Of a DNA stretch of 64,000 nt, positions 47,868-55,738 are shown in pieces (positions within the stretch are counted from its first letter, which is position 1; every line of letters begins with the position of its first letter). The notes below the pieces were generated by a model, which was not told the origin of the DNA, did not search any database, and saw nothing but the letters and a program-made list of their open reading frames with translations. The DNA comes from UBA10649 sp963755335 (GTDB taxonomy: Bacteria; Actinomycetota; Actinomycetes; S36-B12). Location of the stretch: positions 62,001 through 126,000 of the forward strand of contig CAVWJW010000008.1 of assembly GCA_963755335.1 (NCBI GenBank). Reading direction: 5' to 3'. The translations under genes and the position numbers were made by a program.

Positions 47868-48221
47868 ATGTCGTTTGGCGAGGCGATCCAGACCGTCTTC
47901 CGTAACTACGCCGAGTTCATGGGGCGCGCCACCCGCGCCGAGATCTGGTGGTGGATGCTCTTCAACGTCCTGGTGCTCGGAGCGCTGAATGTCCTCAGCG
48001 TGTTCTCGGTCGGCGGCAACTCCAATCTCGGCACGGTGCTGGCGAGCCTCTGGTTCATCGCGGTGCTGCTCCCGAATCTCGCCGTCGGCGTGCGCCGGCT
48101 TCGCGACGCTGGGTACGGCTGGGGGTACATCCTGTTCGTGCTGGTTCCGGTCGCGGGTTTCATCCTGCTCGTCGTGCTGTGGGCGCAGCCCACCAAGGAA
48201 ACGCCGACTCCCTGCGCCTGA
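47868..48221 (+). CDS. DUF805 membrane protein
   Basis: 117 residues; ATG 47868 after GGGACGAGG. Pattern typical of DUF805: FGEAIQTVFRNYAEFMGRATRAEIWWWMLF, then NLAVGVRRLRDAGYGWGYIL and a last helix. Three to four membrane helices. The family's function is not known; the conserved RxxRxExW and RRLHDxGxSGW-like motif (here RRLRDAGYGWG) are diagnostic. It lies 114 bases upstream of the pyrophosphatase gene on the same strand. Confidence 0.9.
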   Translation: MSFGEAIQTVFRNYAEFMGRATRAEIWWWMLFNVLVLGALNVLSVFSVGGNSNLGTVLASLWFIAVLLPNLAVGVRRLRDAGYGWGYILFVLVPVAGFILLVVLWAQPTKETPTPCA

Positions 48222-48334
48222 GGTGCACGCTGAGCGGCCAGTGTGGTGAAGGCCACCGCGCGGACCGCGACAAGCCCCCTGAGCGAGACAAGAATGAGTC
48301 ACCTGAGCGAGCCGATGGCAGGAGAAGTCACGAC

Positions 48335-50830
48335 GTGGTGGTTCCGAGGAAGATTCTGCTCGTCGCGGCCCTGGCAAGTGCACCACTGATCCTCACCGGA
48401 TGCGGACCCGGCGACGGCAGTTCGGGCCAGGCGGGGGGCGAGGCAAGCCTCGTGCTGCCGGACCTCGGCTCGGTCACGACGGTGGGCGGAGTCTCGGGCC
48501 GGCTGCTGCTCATGCTGGGCATGGTGATCTGCCTGCTGGGCCTGGGATTCGGCGCCATGGTCTACTCGCAACTGCGGCGCCTGCCGGTCCACCCGTCGAT
48601 GCGCGAGGTGTCCGAGCTCATCTACACCACGTGCAAGGCGTATCTCATCCAGCAGGGTCGGTTCCTGCTGCTGCTGTGGGCGTTCATCGCGGCCGTGATC
48701 GTCATCTACTTCGGATTCCTCGTCGGCTTCACCTGGGGTCGCGTCGCCATCGTGCTGGCGTTCAGCCTCATCGGCATGGCCGGCTCCTACGCCGTCGCCT
48801 GGTTCGGGATCCGGGTGAACACGCTTGCCAACTCCCGTGTCGCCTTCGCGGCGCTGCGCGGCATGCCCCTCCCGCTGCACCGGATCCCGCTGCGCTCGGG
48901 CATGTCGATCGGGATGGTGCTCATCAGCGTCGAGTTGATGATGATGCTCGTCATCCTGCTGTTCGTCCCGGCGGACATCGCCGGCGCCTGCTTCATCGGA
49001 TTCGCCATCGGCGAGTCACTAGGGGCGGCTGCCCTGCGCATCGCCGGCGGCATCTTCACCAAGATCGCGGACATCGGATCCGACCTGATGAAGATCGCCT
49101 TCAAGATCAAGGAGGACGATGCCCGCAATCCCGGGGTCATCGCCGACTGCGTGGGCGACAACGCCGGTGACTCGGTGGGGCCGAGTGCCGACGGATTCGA
49201 GACGTATGGGGTCACTGGGGTCGCCCTGATCACCTTCATCCTGCTCGGCGTGCATGATCCGGCCATCCAGGCCAGCCTGCTCGTCTGGCTGTTCGTCGTG
49301 CGGGCGGTCATGGTCATCGCGTCAGGGGCGTCGTACCTGGCCAATGACGCCTGGGTCCGCTCGCACTACGCAACGGCGACCCGCATGAACTTCGAGACTC
49401 CTCTGAGCTCGCTCGTGTGGATCACCTCCGCTGTCAGCGTGGCCGCCACCTTCGCCACCACCTACTTCGTCCTGGGCCACGGCGCGACGGAGACCCTGTG
49501 GTGGAAGCTCGCAGCGATCATCTCGCTGGGCACGCTGGCCGGCGCGGTGATCCCTGAGCTGGTCAAGGTGTTCACGTCGACGAACAGCAAGCACGTCCGC
49601 GAAGTCGTGAAGAGCTCACGGCAGGGCGGGGCATCTCTCAACATCCTGTCGGGACTGGTGGCAGGCAACTTCTCCGCGTACTGGCTGGGCATCGCGATCG
49701 TGGCGATCATGAGCGGCGCCGCCCTCATCAGCACGCTGGGACTGTCGGCGATCATGCTGGCCCCGGCCGTCTTCGCCTTCGGGCTGGTCGCGTTCGGATT
49801 CCTGAGCATGGGCCCGGTCACGATCGCGGTCGACTCGTACGGCCCGGTGACGGACAACGCCCAGAGCGTCTACGAGCTGTCCGTCATCGAGGACCTCCCG
49901 GACATCGACAGTGAGATCGAGAGGGACTTCGGCTTCGCGGTGAAGTGGGACAAGGCGAAGCTGATGCTCGAGGAGAACGACGGCGCGGGCAACACCTTCA
50001 AGGCGACCGCCAAGCCGGTCCTCATCGGCACGGCTGTGGTCGGCGCGACGACCATGATCTTCTCCATCATCATGAGCCTCACCCAGGGACTGACGGTCCA
50101 GCTCGAGCACCTGTCGGTCCTCTACCCGCCGTTCCTTCTCGGGCTGATCACCGGCGGCGCGATCATCTACTGGTTCACGGGTGCGTCCATCCAGGCCGTC
50201 ACGACGGGTGCCTACCGCGCCGTCGAGTTCATCAAGACCACCATCCGCCTGGACGGGGCGACGAAGGCCAGCGAGGCTGACTCGCGGCGCGTCGTGGAGA
50301 TCTGCACGCAGTACGCGCAGCAGGGCATGATCAACATGTTCCTGGGCGTGTTCTTCGCGACCTTGTCGTTCGCGTTCGTCGAGCCGTTCTTCTTCATCGG
50401 CTATCTCATCTCGATCGCGGTCTTCGGCCTCTACCAGGCGATCTTCATGGCCGATGCGGGCGGTGCCTGGGACAACGCCAAGAAGATCGTCGAGATCGAC
50501 CTGCACGCGAAGGGCACGGCGCTGCATGACGCGACGATCGTCGGTGACACCGTGGGCGACCCCTACAAGGACACCTCGTCGGTGGCGCTCAATCCCGTCA
50601 TCAAGTTCACGACCCTGTTCGGCCTGCTGGCCGTCGAGCTCGCCGTGAGCCTCGAGGACCAGGGACTGCATGTCCTGGTGCTGAGCCTCGCCGCAGTGTT
50701 CTTCCTGATCTCGGCCACCTTCGTGCACCGGTCCTTCTACGGCATGCGCATCCAGCGACCGATCGACGACGACGACGAGGCCGACGAGACTCCGCGGCTG
50801 GTCACGCAAGGAGAAGGTGGACTGCGATGA
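48335..50830 (+). CDS. hppA: Membrane-bound proton/sodium-translocating pyrophosphatase (H+-PPase) with lipobox-like N-terminus
   Basis: 831 residues from GTG 48335 (GGAG ten bases upstream), with about 16 membrane helices. Substrate-site motifs: KEDDARNPGVIADCVGDNAGD (canonical DDPRNPATIADNVGDNVGD), GAWDNAKKIVEIDLHAKG and GDTVGDPYKDTSS. AGNTFKATAKP carries Lys at the position that marks K+-independent proton pumps. It hydrolyses cytoplasmic PPi to pump ions. Odd points: the N-terminus PRKILLVAALASAPLILTGC ends in a lipobox (LTGC) followed by a Gly/Ser-rich linker, as in a lipoprotein, and the DDPRN motif is altered (DDARN). The stop overlaps the next gene (ATGA). Confidence 0.9.
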   Translation: MVVPRKILLVAALASAPLILTGCGPGDGSSGQAGGEASLVLPDLGSVTTVGGVSGRLLLMLGMVICLLGLGFGAMVYSQLRRLPVHPSMREVSELIYTTCKAYLIQQGRFLLLLWAFIAAVIVIYFGFLVGFTWGRVAIVLAFSLIGMAGSYAVAWFGIRVNTLANSRVAFAALRGMPLPLHRIPLRSGMSIGMVLISVELMMMLVILLFVPADIAGACFIGFAIGESLGAAALRIAGGIFTKIADIGSDLMKIAFKIKEDDARNPGVIADCVGDNAGDSVGPSADGFETYGVTGVALITFILLGVHDPAIQASLLVWLFVVRAVMVIASGASYLANDAWVRSHYATATRMNFETPLSSLVWITSAVSVAATFATTYFVLGHGATETLWWKLAAIISLGTLAGAVIPELVKVFTSTNSKHVREVVKSSRQGGASLNILSGLVAGNFSAYWLGIAIVAIMSGAALISTLGLSAIMLAPAVFAFGLVAFGFLSMGPVTIAVDSYGPVTDNAQSVYELSVIEDLPDIDSEIERDFGFAVKWDKAKLMLEENDGAGNTFKATAKPVLIGTAVVGATTMIFSIIMSLTQGLTVQLEHLSVLYPPFLLGLITGGAIIYWFTGASIQAVTTGAYRAVEFIKTTIRLDGATKASEADSRRVVEICTQYAQQGMINMFLGVFFATLSFAFVEPFFFIGYLISIAVFGLYQAIFMADAGGAWDNAKKIVEIDLHAKGTALHDATIVGDTVGDPYKDTSSVALNPVIKFTTLFGLLAVELAVSLEDQGLHVLVLSLAAVFFLISATFVHRSFYGMRIQRPIDDDDEADETPRLVTQGEGGLR

Positions 50831-51894
50831 AGATCGCGATCAAGTACGGTGCCGTCCTCGTCGACGAGGAGGGGCACGTCACGGGCCGCGACGCCGGGGC
50901 GACGTTGGTGCGACGCCTTCTTCGCGTCTTCCCGGGCGCGGCCGTCATCGGCCCCGGTTCGCGGCACTGCGACGGGTTCGACGTGATCCCCCTCGAGTTC
51001 ATCGACGGGAATGACACCGTGGTGATCAACATGGACGTCATCGACTCCGTCGGCGTCTGGCGCGTCCTGCATGCGCGATGCGCGGAGCCGCGCATCATGA
51101 ACTTCGTCTGGTGGAACACCTCGCAGTACTCGCATCGGGTGCAGCGCGCAGCGTTGGCGCTGTCCTGCGGCCTGTTTCCCACGTTCGCGAACTCCGAGCA
51201 CACGGCTACCGAGGTTCGCGAGATCGTGTCGTCGTGGACGACCCAGCCGATCGCCGAGAAGGAGAAGATCGCCTGGGTCAACCTCGGGATCCGGCTTGAG
51301 CATGTGCAGCCGCGGCACGAGCCCGAAATTCCTGTCGTGCTGTACCCCGCCATCTACCTGTCCGAGCGCAAGCAGCCGAGGGTGTTCATCGACGTCGTCG
51401 AACGCGTGGCCAAGCGCACGCCGATCAGGGTCGAGGCACGCCTGCACGAGTCGCACCTGATCCGCGAGATGGCGATGGACCTCTCGCGCAAGAACTGGGC
51501 GTGGGTCGGACCGCTGACCGCCAACCGGGAGGACTACTGGCACGCCCTTTCGCGCACGACCGCGTTCCTGGCAACCTCCACGGAGGAGTCGTACGGCCTG
51601 GAGTACGTCGAGGCGCTCGTCGCGGGCGCCGTCGGCATCTTCCCCGACCTCGACTGGGCACACGAGATCCTGCCGGCGGGATACCCGTTCCTCTACACGA
51701 CGCCGGCGCAGGCCGAGGAGCTTCTCTATCGCGCCGTGACGGACACCGAGGCCTGCCGTCGCGAGATCGACACCGCGGCGGGCGGCAGCTTCGTCGAGTG
51801 GCTGCGCGCGCGACATGACGACGACCACTTCGAGAAGGTCATCGCCGAGCGCGTGCAGGAGTGGTTCGGCGACATGGATTCGTCAGCGGCCTAG
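50827..51894 (+). CDS. GT-B-type glycosyltransferase-like protein
   Basis: 355 residues; ATG 50827 overlaps the pyrophosphatase stop. The second half has the GT4-like donor-site pattern: VVLYPAIYLSERKQPRVFIDVVERVAKRTPIRVEARL, then FLATSTEESYGLEYVEALVAGAVGIFPDLDWAHEILPAG, i.e. the E-x7-E motif and following acidic loop. The first half (MKIAIKYGAVLVDEEGHV, FNFVWWNTSQYSHRVQRAALALSCG-like segments) is unusual and not assigned. It probably transfers a sugar from a nucleotide donor. Because it is translationally coupled to a PPi-hydrolysing pump, the pair may be tied to nucleotide-sugar metabolism, which generates PPi (inference). Its stop shares CTAG with the convergent gene. Confidence 0.75.
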   Translation: MKIAIKYGAVLVDEEGHVTGRDAGATLVRRLLRVFPGAAVIGPGSRHCDGFDVIPLEFIDGNDTVVINMDVIDSVGVWRVLHARCAEPRIMNFVWWNTSQYSHRVQRAALALSCGLFPTFANSEHTATEVREIVSSWTTQPIAEKEKIAWVNLGIRLEHVQPRHEPEIPVVLYPAIYLSERKQPRVFIDVVERVAKRTPIRVEARLHESHLIREMAMDLSRKNWAWVGPLTANREDYWHALSRTTAFLATSTEESYGLEYVEALVAGAVGIFPDLDWAHEILPAGYPFLYTTPAQAEELLYRAVTDTEACRREIDTAAGGSFVEWLRARHDDDHFEKVIAERVQEWFGDMDSSAA

Positions 51895-52319
51895 CGCCGC
51901 GCTGACTGGCACAGAGTCTGCCCGTCCGGGCACAGGAAGTACGCGATTCCTGACTGCATCGGCGTGCGCGAGTCGATCCGGTAGGTGACCGGCGAGGGTG
52001 CTCGTGCCAGCGTCACGACATACGGCCGGCCGATCGCCCAGCCGCCGTCGTAGCCGGTGAACACGTCCTCAGTACCAGCCGCGTAGCCGGCGGTGAACGC
52101 ATCCCTGACCGGCTGCAAGGCGTCCGCTGGCACTTCGGCCCCGGCCTGCAGGGCCCGCCCTTCCTCTCGCCCTTCGGCCATGCCCTGCTGCAGCCCGGCC
52201 GTGTATCCCGACAGATCTGGCGCCGAACGCACGGTGGCCCGGCCGATCAGGACGAGGCCAGCAGCCGTCAGCGTGACTGCCACGCCGATGGCAGCCCGTC
52301 GTACAACCGGAGAGGGCAT
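51891..52319 (-). CDS. Small membrane-anchored exported protein, unknown
   Basis: 142 residues from ATG 52319; the longer open frame to 52658 is antisense to the ROK gene and not credible. An N-terminal helix (AAIGVAVTLTAAGLVLIG) acts as signal anchor. The mature part has YTAGLQQGMAEGREEGRALQAG and FTAGYAAGTEDVFTGYDGGWAIGRPYVVTL: Gly/Ala/Tyr-rich repeats with a GYxxG motif. It ends YFLCPDGQTLCQ with two Cys able to pair. Not a recognised family. It starts 14 bases after the ROK stop on the same strand, so it may be co-transcribed with the regulator. Confidence 0.65.
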   Translation of the reverse strand: MPSPVVRRAAIGVAVTLTAAGLVLIGRATVRSAPDLSGYTAGLQQGMAEGREEGRALQAGAEVPADALQPVRDAFTAGYAAGTEDVFTGYDGGWAIGRPYVVTLARAPSPVTYRIDSRTPMQSGIAYFLCPDGQTLCQSARR

Positions 52320-52332
52320 GGGGAACCTCCAG

Positions 52333-53496
52333 TCAGATCGAGAGCAGATGACGCTTCGCGTGGTCGAGGGCGAGGTGCAGAGCGCCCTGCAACGACGCCG
52401 TCTCCCCGACAGCGCCGAGCTCGATGCGCACGGGCGAGGGGAAGAGTTCCGCGACGGTTCGGCACGCCGTCTCGAAGAGTGCCGGGTGCCGCCCGAGCGG
52501 CCCACCGAGCAGGACAAGGCTCGGATCGACGACGGCGCAGGTGGCCACGATGACCTGGCCGATCGCAGCCCCCAGTGTCTGGGCCGCAGCGAGGGCGGCT
52601 CGGTCCGCCCTGCGCGCCGCCGCGAGGGACCTGCGGATGGTGGGGACGTCAAGGGCACTGGAGTCCGGCGCCCCGAAGCCCTGCTGCCCGAGCGCTGTCA
52701 CCAGGGTCGAGTACTGAGCAGGGCCGGTCGCGGTGGCGAGGTAGCCAATCTCGCCGGCGAGTCCGTGCGCTCCACGGATCATCCGTCCGTTCGCATACAG
52801 GCCCATGCCGAACCCGGAGCCGACCCAGAGATAGGCGAAGTTGTCGATGCCGACGGCCGCACCCGTGCGGTGCTCCGCGAGCGCAGCGCAGTTGATGTCG
52901 TTGTCGACGAGCACCGGTGCGGTGACGAGGTCGGAGAACACAACCGACGGGTCGAGCCGGCCTTCGGGGAACGAGGCGCTCGGCAGCACGTTGATCTTCG
53001 CAGTGTTCGGGTCCACGGCGTTCGACGCGGAGAGGGCGACGGCGCGCAGGGAGCCATGGCGCGGCTCGCCGATCTTGATGCTCCGGCGCGTGGCGGCCCG
53101 GATGCGTCGCACGACTGCGCCCACATCTCCCGCCGGACCCGGGGGATGGTCGTGCTCGTCGAAGGTCATGCCGCTGAGGTCGGACGCGCGAGTGTGGACG
53201 CCGTCGGAGTCGATGTCCATCGCCAGCACCCAGCCGGCATGGGGTGCGAGCTCGTAGTAGGTCGCCACTCGTCCCCGGTGACCCGATCGCGTCCCGGTGG
53301 CCTGAAGCAACCCCGCCTCCTCGAGCCGCCGGGCGGACTCAGAGATGGTGGGCTTGGAGATCCCCGTGAGCTGGGCGAGTTCGGATCGAGTCACGCGGCC
53401 GCGCTGCAGTACCTCGTCCATCACTGCCTGGTCGGTGATCTCCCGAAGCAGGCCATGGCGCGGCAGCGCTGGTCGTTGCTGGTCGGCGAGGGTCAT
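52333..53496 (-). CDS. ROK-family transcriptional repressor
   Basis: 387 residues. An N-terminal winged helix (VMDEVLQRGRVTRSELAQLTGISKPTISESARRLEEAGLL) is followed by a ROK sugar-kinase fold: VLAMDIDSDGV, VDNDINCAALAEHRTG, YLWVGSGFGMGLYANGRMIRGAHGLAGEIGYL, LVLLGGPLG. The zinc-binding CxCGxxGCxE motif that follows GEIGY in ROK kinases is absent, so it is a regulator and not a sugar kinase. The inducer is probably a sugar or sugar phosphate. A perfect palindrome stands 43-61 bases upstream of its start (53539-53557) and also faces the divergent small ORF; autoregulation is likely. Confidence 0.92.
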   Translation of the reverse strand: MTLADQQRPALPRHGLLREITDQAVMDEVLQRGRVTRSELAQLTGISKPTISESARRLEEAGLLQATGTRSGHRGRVATYYELAPHAGWVLAMDIDSDGVHTRASDLSGMTFDEHDHPPGPAGDVGAVVRRIRAATRRSIKIGEPRHGSLRAVALSASNAVDPNTAKINVLPSASFPEGRLDPSVVFSDLVTAPVLVDNDINCAALAEHRTGAAVGIDNFAYLWVGSGFGMGLYANGRMIRGAHGLAGEIGYLATATGPAQYSTLVTALGQQGFGAPDSSALDVPTIRRSLAAARRADRAALAAAQTLGAAIGQVIVATCAVVDPSLVLLGGPLGRHPALFETACRTVAELFPSPVRIELGAVGETASLQGALHLALDHAKRHLLSI

Positions 53497-53538
53497 AGGT
53501 CCCTTTGCAGTGGAGTGACGCAGGCGCTATTCTATTAC

Positions 53539-53557
53539 TAGTTAGGAATCCTAACTA
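53539..53557. promoter_or_regulatory. Palindromic operator for the ROK repressor
   Basis: TAGTTAGGA and TCCTAACTA are exact reverse complements around a central A, giving a 19-base palindrome in an AT-rich pocket between the ROK gene (start 53496) and the small ORF at 53597. TTAGT(T/A)AGGA-type half-sites resemble operators of NagC/XylR-type ROK repressors. It lies where it could block both divergent promoters. Confidence 0.75.
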
Positions 53558-53596
53558 AAGAGATCCAAAGACGAGAGTACGAAAGAAGTGATCGAG

Positions 53597-53746
53597 ATGA
53601 TGAAGTTCTCCTCCGTATTCGGGTACCGCGAGCCGACCCCTGCCCAGCTGCACCGTCGTGAGTGGAAGCGCTGCCTCTCCCAGGCGACATCGCAGAACGA
53701 GATCGACGAGATCAACGACCTGTTCACCGGGGCGATCCGGGTCTGA
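53597..53746 (+). CDS. 49-residue protein divergent from the ROK repressor, unknown
   Basis: ATG 53597 (or 53600) to TGA 53744-53746. The product begins MMKFSSVFGYREPTPAQLHRR and ends INDLFTGAIRV; it is charged, with two predicted amphipathic helices (EWKRCLSQATSQNEIDEINDLF) and no signal or membrane segment. GAAAGAAG upstream is a weak ribosome site. It is the only ORF directly downstream of the ROK operator on this side, and codon choice is GC-rich at third positions as in real genes here. No family known to me. Confidence 0.55.
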   Translation: MMKFSSVFGYREPTPAQLHRREWKRCLSQATSQNEIDEINDLFTGAIRV

Positions 53747-53797
53747 GCCCTCCTTCGACCCATGTCCCGGATGCCCGACCGTCGCTATGCTCCCGAC

Positions 53798-54343
53798 ATG
53801 GGCAGCGGCGGTCGCGCGTGGGCGGTAGGCACGACTTCGATCCTCGGCGCGATGTGCCTCGTCACGGTGCTGGGCTCGTCCGCCCAGGCGGGGGACTCCG
53901 CCGTATCGACGTGCTCGTCCTCGGCCCTCTCCGCGAAGCAGACCGGCTCGGGTGCCGGGATGTCACAGCCCTATTCGCAGATCACCGTGACCAATACGAG
54001 TTCCACGGCGTGCGCACTGAGCGGTTACCCCTCCATCACGCGGATGTGGACGAAGAGTGGCCGCAAGGCGATCACGGTCAAGCGCGGCAGCCTCGGCAAC
54101 ATGACCGACCCGGGCGCGTCGAGGTTCGTGCTCGGCCCGGGCGCCCACGCGTGGTTCGCGATCGGCGCCGCAACGGCGTACGACCCTCCGCTTGTCACGT
54201 TCACCCGCGTCGCCTTCTCCACGTCGTCAGGTGCGACCGTGGCCGCCAGCGTCATCTCGACGATGCAGTTGCCGGCCACCGCCCCCACCGGCAAGCCCTT
54301 CCCGATCGGCGTCACCGCCTTCGCCCCCGGCAGTCACCCCTAG
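53798..54343 (+). CDS. Secreted DUF4232-family protein
   Basis: 181 residues from ATG 53798 (the frame opens at 53762). Signal peptide: AWAVGTTSILGAMCLVTVLGSSAQA. The mature domain has CSSSALSAKQTGSGAGMSQPYSQITVTNTSSTACALSGYPSI, then FVLGPGAHAWFAIG, the DUF4232 pattern of actinobacterial exported or lipid-anchored beta-sandwich proteins. Two Cys (CSSSAL and TACAL) probably form its disulfide. Function unknown. It precedes the isochorismatase gene by 10 bases. Confidence 0.85.
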   Translation: MGSGGRAWAVGTTSILGAMCLVTVLGSSAQAGDSAVSTCSSSALSAKQTGSGAGMSQPYSQITVTNTSSTACALSGYPSITRMWTKSGRKAITVKRGSLGNMTDPGASRFVLGPGAHAWFAIGAATAYDPPLVTFTRVAFSTSSGATVAASVISTMQLPATAPTGKPFPIGVTAFAPGSHP

Positions 54344-54353
54344 GGGAGAACCC

Positions 54354-54908
54354 ATGAGCACCCTGTCCGATCGTCCGAACACAGCCCTTCTGGTGATCGA
54401 CGTGCAGAACGGCGTGGTGTCGGGTGCCTACGACCGCGATGCCGTCGTCGCGAACATCGGACAACTGGTCGACCGCGCCCGCGTTGAGGGTGCCCCCGTC
54501 GTGTGGATCCAGCACTCGGACGAGAACCTCCCCGAAGGCAGCGAGCAGTGGCAGTACGTGCCCGAACTGGTGCGTCAGCCGGCCGAATCGCTGGTGGCCA
54601 AGCGCTTCGGGGACTCCTTCGAGGACACGGACCTCGAGGCGGTGCTCGAGCGAGAAGGAGTCGGACGCCTGGTCGTGGTCGGCGCGCAGACCGACGAGTG
54701 CGTGCGATCGACGATCCACGGAGCGTTCGTCCGCGGCTACGACGTCACGCTGGTCGGTGATGCGCACACGACGGAAGACCTGAGCGAGTGGGGCGCCCCG
54801 CCGCCGGAGAAGGTCATCGCCCACACGAACCTGTATTGGAGCAACCAGGCCGCCCCCGGACGCACCGCCGGTGTCGCCACCACTGCGGACGTCGTGCTGA
54901 ACGGCTGA
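54354..54908 (+). CDS. Isochorismatase-family cysteine hydrolase
   Basis: 184 residues; ATG 54354 follows GGGGAG. Motifs: TALLVIDVQNGVV (catalytic Asp), VVWIQHSDENL, the Lys region VAKRFGDSFEDTDLEAVLE, and VVVGAQTDECVRSTIHGAFVRGYDVTLVGDAHTTED with the nucleophilic Cys. Members hydrolyse isochorismate, nicotinamide, N-carbamoyl compounds or related amides. The C-terminal YWSNQAAPGRTAGVATTADV is common in uncharacterised members, so the substrate is not assignable. The GNAT gene follows after 3 bases, so they are probably co-transcribed. Confidence 0.9.
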   Translation: MSTLSDRPNTALLVIDVQNGVVSGAYDRDAVVANIGQLVDRARVEGAPVVWIQHSDENLPEGSEQWQYVPELVRQPAESLVAKRFGDSFEDTDLEAVLEREGVGRLVVVGAQTDECVRSTIHGAFVRGYDVTLVGDAHTTEDLSEWGAPPPEKVIAHTNLYWSNQAAPGRTAGVATTADVVLNG

Positions 54909-54911
54909 TTC

Positions 54912-55487
54912 GTGCCGGAGTTCGACGTGCGGCCTCTCGATACGACCACGTGGCCCGACTTCGCCGACCTGGTCTCGCGACACAACGGCGTCTGGGGCGG
55001 CTGCTGGTGCATGGGCTTCCACGCCGAGGGGGTCGGGCGCGGACGCACGCCTCAGATGAATCGCGACGACAAGGAGCGCCGGGTCCGGGAGGGTCGGGCG
55101 CACGCAGCCCTCGTGTTCGACGGCGCCGAATGCGTGGGGTGGTGCCAGTACGGCTCCACCGATGAACTGCCCCGGATCAAGAGCCGACGCGCCTACGAGG
55201 CGGTCGCGTCGGCGCCCCCGGACTGGCGCATCACCTGCTTCTTCGTCGACAGGCGCTACCGGGGCCGTGGGGTCGCCGCCGCCGCGCTCGCGGGCGCCGT
55301 GGACGAGATCGCGCGCCGGGGTGGCGGTCGCGTCGAGAGCTATCCCGAGGACGTGGACCAGCGGTCGGTGTCGGGGAGCTTCCTCCACAACGCCACCCTG
55401 GCCATGTTCGAGCAGCAGGGCTTCGCGCGGGTCCGGCGGATCGGCAAGGACCGCTGGGTGGTCGTCCGCGACGTGCTCGTCCAGTAG
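54912..55487 (+). CDS. GNAT-family N-acetyltransferase
   Basis: 191 residues from GTG 54912. The acetyl-CoA-binding motif A is ITCFFVDRRYRGRGVAAAALAGAVDEIARRGGG (RxxGxG/A in the form RYRGRGVA). N-terminal GVWGGCWCMGFHAEG is characteristic of a large uncharacterised GNAT group. The C-terminal FLHNATLAMFEQQGFARVRRIG completes the fold. The acceptor is unknown. It ends the three-gene run DUF4232-isochorismatase-GNAT. Confidence 0.9.
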   Translation: MPEFDVRPLDTTTWPDFADLVSRHNGVWGGCWCMGFHAEGVGRGRTPQMNRDDKERRVREGRAHAALVFDGAECVGWCQYGSTDELPRIKSRRAYEAVASAPPDWRITCFFVDRRYRGRGVAAAALAGAVDEIARRGGGRVESYPEDVDQRSVSGSFLHNATLAMFEQQGFARVRRIGKDRWVVVRDVLVQ

Positions 55488-55567
55488 ACGTGCAGGCCAA
55501 CTGACCGGCCGACGCCGCGATCGGCGCGCAGCAATCCGGTTGTCGTGCGTTGACTGGTGCGCGGAGC

Positions 55568-55738
55568 TCAGCCGCCGAACATCCGGGAGAAGAATCCGCC
55601 CTTGGCGGCGGCCTTCTCGGCTGGGGTGCAGCTGCAGCGCTGATTCTTGGGAATGCCGCGCAGCACCTCGTTCTTGTGCTGGCCGCAGCCGGCCCAAGTC
55701 GCCTTCTTGCAGGCCCGGCAGGTGGTCTGGTGGCACAT
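55568..55738 (-). CDS. Small Cys-rich zinc-ribbon-like protein
   Basis: Starting at an internal ATG (55738), 56 residues: MCHQTTCRACKKATWAGCGQH, a middle VLRGIPKNQRCSCTPAEK and a C-terminal GGFFSRMFGG. Six Cys arranged as C-x4-C-x2-C-x8-C with a later CxC suggest a metal- or persulfide-binding mini-protein; related short actinobacterial proteins share the CxxCxKxTWxGCGxH core. In this sequence the frame is continuous with the upstream TDT transporter. However, a CsoR-like operator lies at 55787-55802, 49 bases before this ATG, arguing for its own promoter. Whether it is also made as a fusion is open. Confidence 0.65.
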   Translation of the reverse strand: MCHQTTCRACKKATWAGCGQHKNEVLRGIPKNQRCSCTPAEKAAAKGGFFSRMFGG

